This document shows positions 20,061 through 30,202 of a DNA stretch of 64,000 nucleotides, one piece after another. The stretch comes from Oscillospiraceae bacterium (lineage in GTDB: Bacteria > Bacillota > Clostridia > Oscillospirales > Oscillospiraceae), in NCBI GenBank assembly GCA_015068305.1, contig SVKV01000001.1, positions 1-64,000 of the forward strand, read 5' to 3'. A program made the translations under genes and the position numbers. Positions within the stretch are counted from its first letter, which is position 1, and each line of letters starts with the position of its first letter. The notes under the pieces are model-generated. The model was given only the letters and a program-made list of their open reading frames with translations. It searched no databases and had not been told where the DNA came from.

Positions 20061-21116
20061 ATGAAACAGATCAAGAGATTTTTGGCGCTGCTGCTGAGCT
20101 TTGCGGTGGTCTGCGCCGTTCCCGTTCTGGCTGCAGAAACGGAAAGCAATACCCTGCTCCCCATCTATGTGGGCGTGCAGCGGCTGGAAAACATCCCGGA
20201 AAGCTGGAATCCTCTGGAGGAAACCGATGCAGATCAGAAGACGATCCTCCGGCTTACCGGCGAGACCCTCTACCGGCAGGATGAAACCGGTGCGGTGGTG
20301 CCGGCTCAGGCAACGGAGCTTCCGGTGGATGTGACGGCGGAATTTGCCGGTTCCTACGGCATACCGAAGAATGCCCGCCGGGGCTATGCCTTCTCCATCG
20401 ATATCCGTCCCGATGCCCGGTGGGAGGACGGCAAGACCGTCAATGCGGCGGACTGGTTCTTCACCGTGGAGCGGCTGCTGGAAACAGGCCGGTTCCCTCT
20501 GGAAATCGTCAACTACGAAGCCTTCCGGCAGGGTGCCACCCGGCCCTCCGATCAGATCATCTCTTTGAAGGAGGCGGGCTTCGGCAGCGTGGCCGAGGCG
20601 GAAGCAGCGGGCCATACGGATTTTTACATCGATCTGGAGGGCTTCTGGGGCCTCACCACAGGCTGGCTCCGGATCACAGACCGGACCCGGCTGCAGGATG
20701 CGGCCATTCCCTCGGGCTGTGAGGAGATGTATCTGACGGCAGAGTATCTGTACCGGAATTACCTCAGCGACAGCGGCAGCCAGAAGATGTTCCAGAGCGA
20801 ATTCGTGGGAATCCCGGTGGCTTTGGGCCAGCAGCTGATCATGGCGGATGTGGGCCTGGTGGCCATGGAAAACCGGCTGGTGCTGATTTTGCAGGAACCC
20901 ACCACATGCGGGTACGTGGCCTGCGCCCTGACGGAGCTGGTGCCGGTGCGGCCCAGCGGCTACAGCGATCACTACGGCACCCGGGACAGCTATGTGTCCT
21001 GCGGTCCCTACCGGATTACATCCGTTTCCGGGGCGGAAATCACCCTGGAGCCCAATCCCCATTGGACCGGCGCCGAGGCAGAGTTTAAGAATATCTTTTG
21101 CCGGGCTGACGGATGA
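20061..21116 (+). CDS. Secreted oligopeptide-type ABC substrate-binding protein, short form
   Basis: Signal peptide; SBP_bac_5-like RGYAFSIDIRPDARWEDGKTVNAADWFFTVERLLE and CGPYRITSVSGAEITLEPNPHWTG followed almost directly by stop. Confidence 0.7.
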   Translation: MKQIKRFLALLLSFAVVCAVPVLAAETESNTLLPIYVGVQRLENIPESWNPLEETDADQKTILRLTGETLYRQDETGAVVPAQATELPVDVTAEFAGSYGIPKNARRGYAFSIDIRPDARWEDGKTVNAADWFFTVERLLETGRFPLEIVNYEAFRQGATRPSDQIISLKEAGFGSVAEAEAAGHTDFYIDLEGFWGLTTGWLRITDRTRLQDAAIPSGCEEMYLTAEYLYRNYLSDSGSQKMFQSEFVGIPVALGQQLIMADVGLVAMENRLVLILQEPTTCGYVACALTELVPVRPSGYSDHYGTRDSYVSCGPYRITSVSGAEITLEPNPHWTGAEAEFKNIFCRADG

Positions 21117-21190
21117 GATTGCCACTTGTGCAACATCGAAAATTGTAGTATAGTAAAGAAACAACGAAGTCTGAATCAGGAGGATGTCTT

Positions 21191-22519
21191 ATGGCCCAGG
21201 ACCGGGACGAACTGAATAAGCGCCGGCAGGCCCGGGAAGAACAGCGCAGAAAGCGCAAGAAAGCCCAGCGGCTGATGAGAATCCGTCTGATTGCGGCGGC
21301 TCTGGTGCTGATCGCCTGCGGCGCGGGAATTTACTACATGATCGGCAACACAGACAAGCCTGCAGTTTCCGTGGAGGCAACGTTGCCGGAGGTGGAGGAA
21401 ACCGAGGCTCCGGAGACGGAGGCTCCCACGGAAAGAACGGCCAATCTGGAGCAGGCCCCGGTGCGGGTCAAGCTGGTGGCCGGCGGCGACCTGAATGTGA
21501 CGGACCAGGTGGTCTGGGCCGGCCAGGAGGGCGGCGAATTTGACTATACCAAGGCTTTTATGGACGTGGCTCCGATTCTGTCGGAGGCGGACCTGTCCTT
21601 CCTGAATTTTGAGGGCAATGTCTGCGGTGCTCCCTACGGCAGCGCAACCACCTCTGCCCCCCAGCAGATGATCGAGGCGCTGAAGCAGGCCGGTGTGGAT
21701 ATGCTGCAGGTGGCAAACTCCTGCTCCATTACCAACGGCATGCTGGGCCTGACCTCCACGCTGAATAATATCCGGGCAGCAGGCATCGAAACCCTGGGCG
21801 CTTACACCTCCACCGAGGAATTTGAGCGGACCAAGGGCTACACCATCTGCACCGTCAACGATGTGAAGATCGCTTTTGTGGCCTTCACCAAGGGTGTGGG
21901 CAGCTTGGGTATGCCTGCCGGCAGCGAAAAATGCGTCAACATCCTCTATGAGGATTACTACACCAACTACCAGAAGATCGATAAGGCCCGGATCCAGTCC
22001 GTTCTGAAGGCGGCGGAGTCCGAAAAACCCGATCTGACCATTGCCCTGCTCCACTGGGGCAGCGAGTACAACGATACCATCTATGAGACCCAGGAGGACA
22101 TCGTCTACATCATGCAGGAGGCCGGTGTGGATGTGATCATCGGCACCCACCCCCACCGGGTGCAGCATGTGGAATACGATGATCTGACGGGCCGGCTGGT
22201 GGCCTATTCCCTGGGCGATTTCTTCGGCGACGGTAAGAAGGACGGCACCTTCTACTCCATCCTGCTGGAGCTGGAGATCACCAAGGACTATGAGGCCGGC
22301 ATCACCCGGGTGACGGACTGGACCTATATTCCGGTGTACACCCTGTCGGAAACCGAATGCGACGGCGACCGCCGGGTGATCCGCATTGACAATGCGATCT
22401 CCGCCTATGAGACGAATTTCGTGGACAAGGTCACGGCATCCTGCTATGAGAATCTGAAGTTTGCCCGGGACCGTATCAGCGCCCGTATCGTGCCCCCGCC
22501 CGAGGAGGACAAGAAATAA
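21191..22519 (+). CDS. CapA-family (PGA capsule synthesis-like metallophosphatase) membrane-anchored protein
   Basis: TM anchor; VRVKLVAGGDLNVTDQVV; DLSFLNFEGNVCG; VIIGTHPHRVQHVEY. Confidence 0.88.
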   Translation: MAQDRDELNKRRQAREEQRRKRKKAQRLMRIRLIAAALVLIACGAGIYYMIGNTDKPAVSVEATLPEVEETEAPETEAPTERTANLEQAPVRVKLVAGGDLNVTDQVVWAGQEGGEFDYTKAFMDVAPILSEADLSFLNFEGNVCGAPYGSATTSAPQQMIEALKQAGVDMLQVANSCSITNGMLGLTSTLNNIRAAGIETLGAYTSTEEFERTKGYTICTVNDVKIAFVAFTKGVGSLGMPAGSEKCVNILYEDYYTNYQKIDKARIQSVLKAAESEKPDLTIALLHWGSEYNDTIYETQEDIVYIMQEAGVDVIIGTHPHRVQHVEYDDLTGRLVAYSLGDFFGDGKKDGTFYSILLELEITKDYEAGITRVTDWTYIPVYTLSETECDGDRRVIRIDNAISAYETNFVDKVTASCYENLKFARDRISARIVPPPEEDKK

Positions 22520-22567
22520 TCCCTACCCCCATCCGATCCCCGGATGGGGGTGTCTTGTCTGTATAGG

Positions 22568-22975
22568 CAAATTGGAATTTATCGCTCCGATGACCGATGT
22601 TACTTTCTTGTTTCCGAACAAGAAAGTAACCAAAGAAATCGGCTAAAGGGTGGCTTTTTACAAAGACGCCTCCCTTTAGAATCCCCCTCCGAAACAGGCA
22701 AGGCCCGCAGAATTTCTACTAAGTGCGCAAGTGTTCCGACTTGCGCCCTGCCGAATTACCCTGGAACCTTCCCTGCGGAGCAAACCTTCAGATTTTCTGC
22801 ATGCAAGCGTTCAAAAATCGGAACATTTTTGAATGCTGGACGGCGATGCGGCGGGTGGATTCTTAAGGAGGGCGCATTTGCCCGTAGCGCCTCCTTAAGT
22901 CGGCTTCTTTGGGGCACCTTTCTTGCCGAAACAAGAAAGGTGCGAAAACTTAACGTATCGACAAACTGTAATTTG
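22568..22975. repeat. Intergenic repeat class D (about 408 bp) with TTACTTTCTTG and CACCTTTCTTG hairpins and shared terminal motifs
   Basis: Left caaattggaatttatcg 22568-22584, right cgacaaactgtaatttg 22959-22975; related to 45283-45659. Confidence 0.85.
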
Positions 22976-23076
22976 AAGATCTCCTGCGGTTTTTTCTTGC
23001 TATTTTACCGATTTGCCGATATAATAAATATTGGCTTACTGTCTAACCCAATATCATGATCCGGAGGATACGCTCC

Positions 23077-24072
23077 ATGAATGAGAAAAAGAAAATTCTG
23101 CTTCTGACCACCGGCGGCACCATCGCCTCGGTGCCCGGCGGCGAGGGTCTGGAACCCATGCGCAGCGGCGTGATGGAGCGGGAGCTGGAGCTTCTGCGAA
23201 CCTATTATGAGATCAGCGTCCTGGATGTGATGTGCCTGGATTCTTCCAACATCCGTCCCGAAGAGTGGCAGCAGATCGCAAGGGAGATTTTTCATAACAG
23301 AGCCGGCTTCGACGGCATCGTGGTGTCCCACGGTACCGATACCATGGCCTATACCGCCTCTGCTGTGACCTTTATGCTGCCGGATATCGACCTTCCGGTG
23401 GTGTTCACTGGTTCCCAGCTGCCCCTGCGGGACATGCTTTCCGACGGCCCCGACAATCTGCGCACCGCCTTTGCTATGGCTGCCTCCGGCTGCCCCGGTG
23501 TATTCCTGGCCTTTGACCGGAAGGTGATGCTGGGCTGCCGGGCGGTGAAGGTCCGGGCCTCCGGCTTTTCTGCCTTCGAGAGCGTCAATGCCCGCTATGC
23601 AGGCCGTGTCAGCAATCTGGGCCTGGTTCTGGATGAGGAAGTGCTGCCCAAACGGAAGGGCGAAGCACGGCTGAAGCCGGATGTGAGCAAGAATGTGTTT
23701 CTGCTGAAGCTGACGCCGGGTCTGAATCCGGCGGTATTCGATATGCTGGCAGCCATGGGCTACCGGGGTATCGTGGTGGAAGCCTTCGGCCTGGGCGGTT
23801 TCAACGTGCTGGGCAAGAGCCTCCGGGGCATCCAGCGGGCCGTGGAGGACGGCGTGTCCGTGGTGGTCACCACCCAGTGCCTCTACGATTCTTCCGACCT
23901 GCGGGTCTATCAGGTGGGCAACCGCCTGCTGGACATGGGCGTGATCCAGGGCCGGGATATGACTTCCGAAGCCGCTATGACCAAGCTGATGTGGGCCATT
24001 GGCCAGGGCTATGAGCAGGAGGAAATTGCAGCCCTGTTCGAGCAGAATCTGGCCGGTGAGGTCACTGCATAA
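23077..24072 (+). CDS. ansA: Type I L-asparaginase
   Basis: KKILLLTTGGTIASVPGGEGL; VVSHGTDTMAYTASAVTFML; start after ggagg at 23062. Confidence 0.92.
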   Translation: MNEKKKILLLTTGGTIASVPGGEGLEPMRSGVMERELELLRTYYEISVLDVMCLDSSNIRPEEWQQIAREIFHNRAGFDGIVVSHGTDTMAYTASAVTFMLPDIDLPVVFTGSQLPLRDMLSDGPDNLRTAFAMAASGCPGVFLAFDRKVMLGCRAVKVRASGFSAFESVNARYAGRVSNLGLVLDEEVLPKRKGEARLKPDVSKNVFLLKLTPGLNPAVFDMLAAMGYRGIVVEAFGLGGFNVLGKSLRGIQRAVEDGVSVVVTTQCLYDSSDLRVYQVGNRLLDMGVIQGRDMTSEAAMTKLMWAIGQGYEQEEIAALFEQNLAGEVTA

Positions 24073-24107
24073 GTATTCTCTGAATCATAAAACTAGGAGG
24101 TAGTGTT

Positions 24108-25715
24108 ATGGATCCTATTTATGTTACCGGACACCGAAACCCCGATACAGACTCCATCGTTGCTGCCCTGGCCTATGCCGCCCTGCGCAATGCCTGCGGC
24201 GACCGGGAATTCGAAGCCGCCTGTCTGGGCGAACCCTCCGATGAAACCAAGACCATTCTGGACCGCTTCGGCTTCCGGATGCCCAAGCGGATATACAATA
24301 TGTACAACCAGATCCGGGACCTGGATTTCCTGCGGCCGCCGGTGCTGAGTACCGCCGTTACCGTGGGCCGGGCCTGGGATATCATGCAGGAAAAGAATAT
24401 CAGCACCCTTCCCGTTGCCAATGAGGACGGCACCCTCTACGGTGTTCTGTCCCGGGACCATGTGGCGACCTATCACATGAATCTGATCACCGAAAGTGTC
24501 CTGCAGGAAGTGCCGCTGTTCAACGTGCTGTCGGTGCTGGAGGGTACCGTGATCAACGAAGCCGGCGAAACCACCGATACCGTCTGGGGCAACGTGAGCA
24601 TTGCCCTGCCCCGTCAGCAGGAGACGGTGGACTGGGATTCGGATTCCATCGTCATCTGCGGCCATCAGCCGGAGCTGATCCGCAAGGCCCTGGAGCTGAA
24701 TGTCAACTGCCTGGTGCTGTGCGAGACGGAGCTGACCGAGGAACTGCGAAATCTTCCCACCAAGACCTGCATCATCACCACCCCCTTTGATGCCTACCGG
24801 GCATCCCGGCTGATCTTCCAGTCCAGCCCCATCGGCCGGATCTGCCGCACCGAAAATATCACCGTGTTCCATACCGACGACCGGGTGGAGTTTGCAAAGG
24901 AAGAGGTGCTGAAGCACAAGGAATCCGGCTACCCCATCCTGGACGAAAAGGAACAGATCGTGGGCATGATGAACCGGTATCATCTGCTGCGTCCCCGGCG
25001 CAAGCGGGTGGTTCTGGTGGACCACAACGAAGCCAGCCAGTCCGTTCCCGGTCTGGACGAGGCAGAGATCCTGGCCATCATCGACCACCACCGGATCGCG
25101 GACATCGAGACCACCAATCCCATTTACCTGCGCAATGAGCCCGTGGGCTCCACCAATACCATCATCGCCGATATGTTCCGGGAGCGGGGCTTGATCCCCA
25201 CCCCCAATATGGCAGGACTGATGGCTGCGGCTATTTTGTCCGATACAGTCATGTTCAAATCCCCCACCTGCACCGACCGGGATATCAAGGCGGCCCAGCG
25301 GATGGCCAGAATCGCCAATGTTACCCTGGAATCTCTGGGTAAGCTGATCTTCTCCACCTCCATCAGCAACAAGCCCGGCCTGATCATGCTGAACCGGGAC
25401 TACAAGGAGTTCCACATCGCCGGCCATCCCATCGCCGTTTCCCAGGTGACCTGCATGGATTCTCCCGTGATTTTGGAACGCAAGAACGAGCTGCTGACGC
25501 TGATGAAGGACATCTGCAAGGAAAAGGGACTGTCGCTGATGATTCTGATGGTCACCGACGTTCTGCTGGAGGGCAGCCACATCATCTATGTGGGCAGCGA
25601 CGAAACCATCCAGCAGGCATTTTCCGTCACACCCAAAGACAACTGCGCATTCCTGCCCCATGTGATGAGCCGGAAGAAGCAGATCATCCCCATGCTGAGT
25701 ATGCTGTGGGGCTAA
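24108..25715 (+). CDS. Mn-dependent inorganic pyrophosphatase with CBS and DRTGG regulatory domains
   Basis: YVTGHRNPDTDSIVAALAYA; VLVDHNEASQSVPGLDEAEILAIIDHHRI; long insert between DHH halves. Confidence 0.9.
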   Translation: MDPIYVTGHRNPDTDSIVAALAYAALRNACGDREFEAACLGEPSDETKTILDRFGFRMPKRIYNMYNQIRDLDFLRPPVLSTAVTVGRAWDIMQEKNISTLPVANEDGTLYGVLSRDHVATYHMNLITESVLQEVPLFNVLSVLEGTVINEAGETTDTVWGNVSIALPRQQETVDWDSDSIVICGHQPELIRKALELNVNCLVLCETELTEELRNLPTKTCIITTPFDAYRASRLIFQSSPIGRICRTENITVFHTDDRVEFAKEEVLKHKESGYPILDEKEQIVGMMNRYHLLRPRRKRVVLVDHNEASQSVPGLDEAEILAIIDHHRIADIETTNPIYLRNEPVGSTNTIIADMFRERGLIPTPNMAGLMAAAILSDTVMFKSPTCTDRDIKAAQRMARIANVTLESLGKLIFSTSISNKPGLIMLNRDYKEFHIAGHPIAVSQVTCMDSPVILERKNELLTLMKDICKEKGLSLMILMVTDVLLEGSHIIYVGSDETIQQAFSVTPKDNCAFLPHVMSRKKQIIPMLSMLWG

Positions 25716-25824
25716 GCGGCAAGTTGCCGCCCACAATGCGTGCACGGTGCATGCTGTGTCGCCACCCTGTGTTGCTTGGTATCGCAACTGCGATGGACGG
25801 AAGCAATGAAAGATGGAGGAAAGT

Positions 25825-26769
25825 ATGGCCTTTGAAACCCTGCTTGGCAATGAACGGCTGAAGGAAAATTTAATAAGCAGCCTGAGCAGGGGCCATGTTT
25901 CCCATTTTTATCTGATATCCGGCCCCGCCGGCTCCGGCAAGCATACCCTGGCCCGGCTGCTGGCGGCGGCGATCCTCTGCAAGGACAGCCGGCGCCCCTG
26001 CGGTAGCTGCAGTGCCTGCCGGAAGGTTTTTGCCAACAACCACCCGGATTTTATCACCGTGGAGGACCCGGAGCATAAGACCACTGCGGTCAAAATCGTC
26101 CGGGAAATGCGGGACGATATGTTCATCCGGCCCAACGAGGCGGATTACAAGATCTACCTGTTCCCCCAGGAGCTGGGTATTGAGGGCCAGAACGCTTTGC
26201 TGAAGATTCTGGAGGAGCCGCCTTCCTATGGTGTGTTCATTCTGCTGGCGGACAATCCGGAAAAGCTGCTGCCCACGGTCCGGTCCCGGTGTACGGAGCT
26301 TGCGCTCCGGGGCCTGCCGGAGGAAACCCTCAGGGCGGCGCTGGGCCGGGAATTTCCCGACGCATCGGAGGAGGACATCCGGGGTGCGGCGGTCCGCAGC
26401 GGCGGATTTCTGGGCCAGGCCCGGAATCTGCTCAGCGGAGCGGGTGTCACCCCTCAGACCGAGGGCTTTGTCCGGGGCTATGCCGGAGGGGATTCCCTGG
26501 CTCTGGTCCAGGTGTTGGTGCCCATGGAAAAATGGAAGCGGGACCAGCTGATTGAGGAGCTGGAAAGCTGGCTCATTCTGCTGGAGAATGCTCTGGCCAG
26601 CCGGGCAGGTCTTCCTGCCATTTCTTCCCTGGAGCGGACCATTGCTGCCCAGCGCAGCTCCCAGGAACTGATGAACGGGGTCCGCAGCATCCAAAAGGCC
26701 CTGGAATATGCCCGGGGCAATGTTTCCCCGGCGGCAATCTGCGGCTGGCTCCGGTGGGAACTGAAATAA
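25825..26769 (+). CDS. holB: DNA polymerase III subunit delta'
   Basis: GPAGSGKHTLARLLAAAILC; zinc-binding Cys; QNALLKILEEPPSYGVFILLADNPEKLLPTVRSRC. Confidence 0.9.
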   Translation: MAFETLLGNERLKENLISSLSRGHVSHFYLISGPAGSGKHTLARLLAAAILCKDSRRPCGSCSACRKVFANNHPDFITVEDPEHKTTAVKIVREMRDDMFIRPNEADYKIYLFPQELGIEGQNALLKILEEPPSYGVFILLADNPEKLLPTVRSRCTELALRGLPEETLRAALGREFPDASEEDIRGAAVRSGGFLGQARNLLSGAGVTPQTEGFVRGYAGGDSLALVQVLVPMEKWKRDQLIEELESWLILLENALASRAGLPAISSLERTIAAQRSSQELMNGVRSIQKALEYARGNVSPAAICGWLRWELK

Positions 26770-26819
26770 TACAGCGCACTCTGGCGGCATGGGCCGCTTG
26801 ACGATATAAGGAGTTTACT

Positions 26820-28076
26820 ATGGAAGACGAAATCAAGACTGTCCCGGAGCAGGAAACCACCGTGGAAGTGGTGGACATCCAGTTCCGCCAGGGACAGAAG
26901 GTATATTATTTTGACCCGGCGGGTTTTGCCTGCAAGGCGGGCGATCATGTGATCATCGATACCGCTCGGGGCCCGGAGTACGGCATCTGTGCCGGCGGCA
27001 ACCATTTCATCCCGGAAAAGGATGTGGTGGCACCCCTGCGCAGCGTGCTGCGGCTGGCAACTGCCGAGGACGAAAAAACGGTAGCCCGGAACCGGGCCGA
27101 GGAAAAGCGGGCCTATGAGATCTGCCTGCAGAAAATCGCGGATCACGGCCTGGATATGCAGCTGGTGTCGGCTGAGTATGCCTTTGACGGCAGCAAGATC
27201 CTCTTCTTCTTCACCGCCGACGAGCGGGTGGATTTCCGGGAGCTGGTCAAGAATCTGGCCTCCATTTTCCACACCCGCATCGAACTGCGCCAGATCGGCG
27301 TCCGGGACAAGGCCAAGATGGTGGGCGGTCTCGGCATCTGCGGCCGGCCCTTCTGCTGCGCCAGCTTCCTGGATGATTTCCAGCCGGTGTCCATCAAAAT
27401 GGCCAAGACCCAGAATCTTTCCCTGAATCCCACCAAGATCTCCGGCACCTGCGGCAGACTCATGTGCTGCCTCAAGTATGAGCAGGAGGCCTACGAGGAT
27501 CTGCTGCGCAATGCACCCAAGGCAGAGTCCTTTGTGGATACCCCCGACGGCCGGGGTACCGTGGTGGAAGTGGACCTGCTGCGGCAGCGGGTGAAGGTCC
27601 GGATGGAGGATGCTCCGGAGACCATTACGGTGTTCTCCAATGAAGACATCGCCATTTTGCGCAGCGGCAAGGCCAAGAAGAACGATCCTCCCATCCCTGC
27701 AGATCTGGCACCCATTTCCGGCAGCGGCAAGCGGGCCCGGAAGCTGGATAAGGAAGAGGAGCCTGTGCTGCTGGAGCCCATCCGGTTCCGCTACAGCACC
27801 GAGAAAATCGTGGAAGAGCCGGAGGAAGCAATCCCGGAGGAACTGACCGAAACGGAAGAAAACCGGGAGCCCGGTGAGGGCAAATCCCGTTCCCGGCGCC
27901 GCCGCAGAGGCAAATCCGAGGGCAAAAAGCCCGACCAGCCCAAGGAACAGCCCCGGAAGGAGCCGGAAGAAGCTCCCGCTGAGGCTGCAGAATCCGGCGA
28001 GGAGAACCCCAAAAAGCCCCGCCGCCGCAACCACCACCGCCGTTACCGCAAGCCCAAGCAGCAAAACGAAAGCTGA
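26820..28076 (+). CDS. ricT: PSP1-domain protein (RicT/YaaT-like) with long basic, disordered C-terminal tail
   Basis: GGLGICGRPFCCASFLDDFQPVSIKMAKTQNLSLNPTKISGTCGRLMCCLKYE. Confidence 0.88.
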   Translation: MEDEIKTVPEQETTVEVVDIQFRQGQKVYYFDPAGFACKAGDHVIIDTARGPEYGICAGGNHFIPEKDVVAPLRSVLRLATAEDEKTVARNRAEEKRAYEICLQKIADHGLDMQLVSAEYAFDGSKILFFFTADERVDFRELVKNLASIFHTRIELRQIGVRDKAKMVGGLGICGRPFCCASFLDDFQPVSIKMAKTQNLSLNPTKISGTCGRLMCCLKYEQEAYEDLLRNAPKAESFVDTPDGRGTVVEVDLLRQRVKVRMEDAPETITVFSNEDIAILRSGKAKKNDPPIPADLAPISGSGKRARKLDKEEEPVLLEPIRFRYSTEKIVEEPEEAIPEELTETEENREPGEGKSRSRRRRRGKSEGKKPDQPKEQPRKEPEEAPAEAAESGEENPKKPRRRNHHRRYRKPKQQNES

Positions 28077-28090
28077 AACAGGAGTAATTG

Positions 28091-30163
28091 ATGAAAAAGA
28101 AGTACAACCTTAAAACTGTAAAACTACCGGCCTGGCTCTTTGTAGCGGTTATGATTCCGCTGTATGAGGCCTTTCTCTATTTTGCAACAGCAGAAAATTA
28201 TTTGTTCAAAAGATTTGCGACCATTTTGATCCTGGCCATGGGCTTTTCCTGTGCGCTGGCGCTGATTGTCAGTCTGTTCCCTCCAAAGGTGCAGAAATGG
28301 CTGGCTTTTTCGGTGGTATTCCTGCTGGCAGTGCTCTATATTACCCAATACTTCATTCGGGATGCTTATCAGGTGTTTATGACCTTCGAGGGCATTCTCA
28401 ACGGCGCAGGTAATGTGGCAACCAACTATCTGGACGTGGTTGTGAGCCTTCTGCTGCGTAATCTTTGGAAGATTCTGCTGCTGTTGCTGCCAATTGCGCT
28501 GTATGCCCGCTTCGTCCGGGTGCCCAGGACCCGCTGGCTGAGCCGGTTTTGTCTGCTTTGTGTGGCGCTGTCCATGTATATGATGGGCCTGGGCCTGGTG
28601 TACCGGTTTGATATGGATGCTGAGAAGTTCTCCGGCACCACGGCTTTTAATGACGCGGTGGAATCCTTCGGCCTGAATATGGGTATTGGAATGGACCTGC
28701 TGAGGGGGGATGGGAAAGAAACTCTGGAGTTTGAGATCTCTGACTTTGCACCGGTTACGGAAGCACCGACAGAGGCGGAAACCAGAGAGCCTGTCTCTGC
28801 AGTTCCCACCGCAACGGAATTGCCCGGTGAGACGGTGCCCCAGGAAACGGAACCCGCGAAGGTACTGCAGCCCCACACCCTGGGTCTTGATTTCCAGAAG
28901 CTGGCGGAAGCAGAAGAAATAGATCAGATTGCTGCGGTCCATCAGTATATGGCCAGCCAGACTCCGGCGATGGAAAACGAGTATACCGGCCTGTTTGCCG
29001 GGAAGAATCTGATTCTCATCACGGCGGAGGCATTCTCCCAGTATGTGGTTGATGAGGAACGGACACCGACCTTGTACCGGATGATGACCGAGGGTATCTA
29101 TTTTACGGATTACTATCAGCCCACCTGGGGCAGCGGCACCACCGGCGGCGAGTACAGCAACCTTCTGAGCCTGGTGCCCTATGACAGCACCAGGAGCATG
29201 CAGGAAGTGATTCAGCAGGATATTTTCCACACCATGGGCAAGCAGCTCCAGAAGCAGGGCTATGCATCCGCTGCATTCCACAACAATGACTACACCTACT
29301 ATAACCGCCACAAAACCCATACCCATCTGGGTTACGATATTTTCATGGGTGAAGGCAACGGCATGGAAGAAGGCCTGACGAGAATGTGGCCCCAGAGCGA
29401 TGAGGAAATGTTCAAGTTCACCATCCCGCAGTATATCGACAAACAGCCCTTCAGCCTATACTATATGACGGTTAGCGGCCATGCGACTTACACTTTCGAC
29501 AGTAACAGTGCGGCCAGAAAGAATCAGGAATATGTAAAAGACCTGGATTACTCAGGCGTCGTCAAGGCTTACCTTGCCTGCAATATGGAAATGGAGCACT
29601 CCATGGCCTATCTGCTGGAACAGCTGGAAGAAAAAGGGATTGCCGATGATACGGTGGTGGTCATCGCCACGGACCATTATCCCTACGGTCTGGTGCCCAG
29701 TGAAACCTGGGGAACCAAGAAAAATTATTTGCGGGAGCTCATTGGTCAGCCCGTCAGCGATTCCTTCATCCGGGACAAGTCTGCCTTGATCATCTGGAGC
29801 GGTTGCCTGGAAGATATGGATCTTCGGGTGGATGACCCGGTTATGAGTTTGGATATTCTGCCCACTTTGTCCAACCTCTTTGGCGTGGAGTATGACTCCC
29901 GTCTGATGTGCGGCCGGGATATCTTCTCCGAGGAAGAGCCCCTGGCATTCTGGCTGGACGGCAGCTGGAAAACGGATAAAGGCAGCTACAGCGACGGTAA
30001 GTTCACCCCCGCAGAGGGTGTGACAGTGGATGAAGAATATATCCAGCGGGTCAAAACAACAATCAGCAATAAGAAGACATTTTCCCAGGCAGTTACCTTC
30101 TATAATTACTTTAATTATATTACCGCTGCACTGGATGGGAGCAACCCAACTGCTGCAGAATAA
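28091..30163 (+). CDS. LTA synthase-family sulfatase-fold membrane protein
   Basis: N-terminal TMs; NLILITAEAFSQYVVDEERTPTLYRMMTEG; ATDHYPYGLVPSETWG. Confidence 0.85.
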   Translation: MKKKYNLKTVKLPAWLFVAVMIPLYEAFLYFATAENYLFKRFATILILAMGFSCALALIVSLFPPKVQKWLAFSVVFLLAVLYITQYFIRDAYQVFMTFEGILNGAGNVATNYLDVVVSLLLRNLWKILLLLLPIALYARFVRVPRTRWLSRFCLLCVALSMYMMGLGLVYRFDMDAEKFSGTTAFNDAVESFGLNMGIGMDLLRGDGKETLEFEISDFAPVTEAPTEAETREPVSAVPTATELPGETVPQETEPAKVLQPHTLGLDFQKLAEAEEIDQIAAVHQYMASQTPAMENEYTGLFAGKNLILITAEAFSQYVVDEERTPTLYRMMTEGIYFTDYYQPTWGSGTTGGEYSNLLSLVPYDSTRSMQEVIQQDIFHTMGKQLQKQGYASAAFHNNDYTYYNRHKTHTHLGYDIFMGEGNGMEEGLTRMWPQSDEEMFKFTIPQYIDKQPFSLYYMTVSGHATYTFDSNSAARKNQEYVKDLDYSGVVKAYLACNMEMEHSMAYLLEQLEEKGIADDTVVVIATDHYPYGLVPSETWGTKKNYLRELIGQPVSDSFIRDKSALIIWSGCLEDMDLRVDDPVMSLDILPTLSNLFGVEYDSRLMCGRDIFSEEEPLAFWLDGSWKTDKGSYSDGKFTPAEGVTVDEEYIQRVKTTISNKKTFSQAVTFYNYFNYITAALDGSNPTAAE

Positions 30164-30165
30164 TG

Positions 30166-30202
30166 AAACGCCCTATGCCATTTGGCATAGGGCGTATGTT
30201 TT
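30166..30202. terminator. Bidirectional-type terminator between convergent genes
   Basis: aaacgccctatgccatttggcatagggcgtatgttttacc. Confidence 0.75.

Noticed and set aside
22544-23059. 171-aa plus-strand ORF
   Set aside because: Lies entirely in the class D intergenic repeat; related sequence at 45283-45659 is also non-genic
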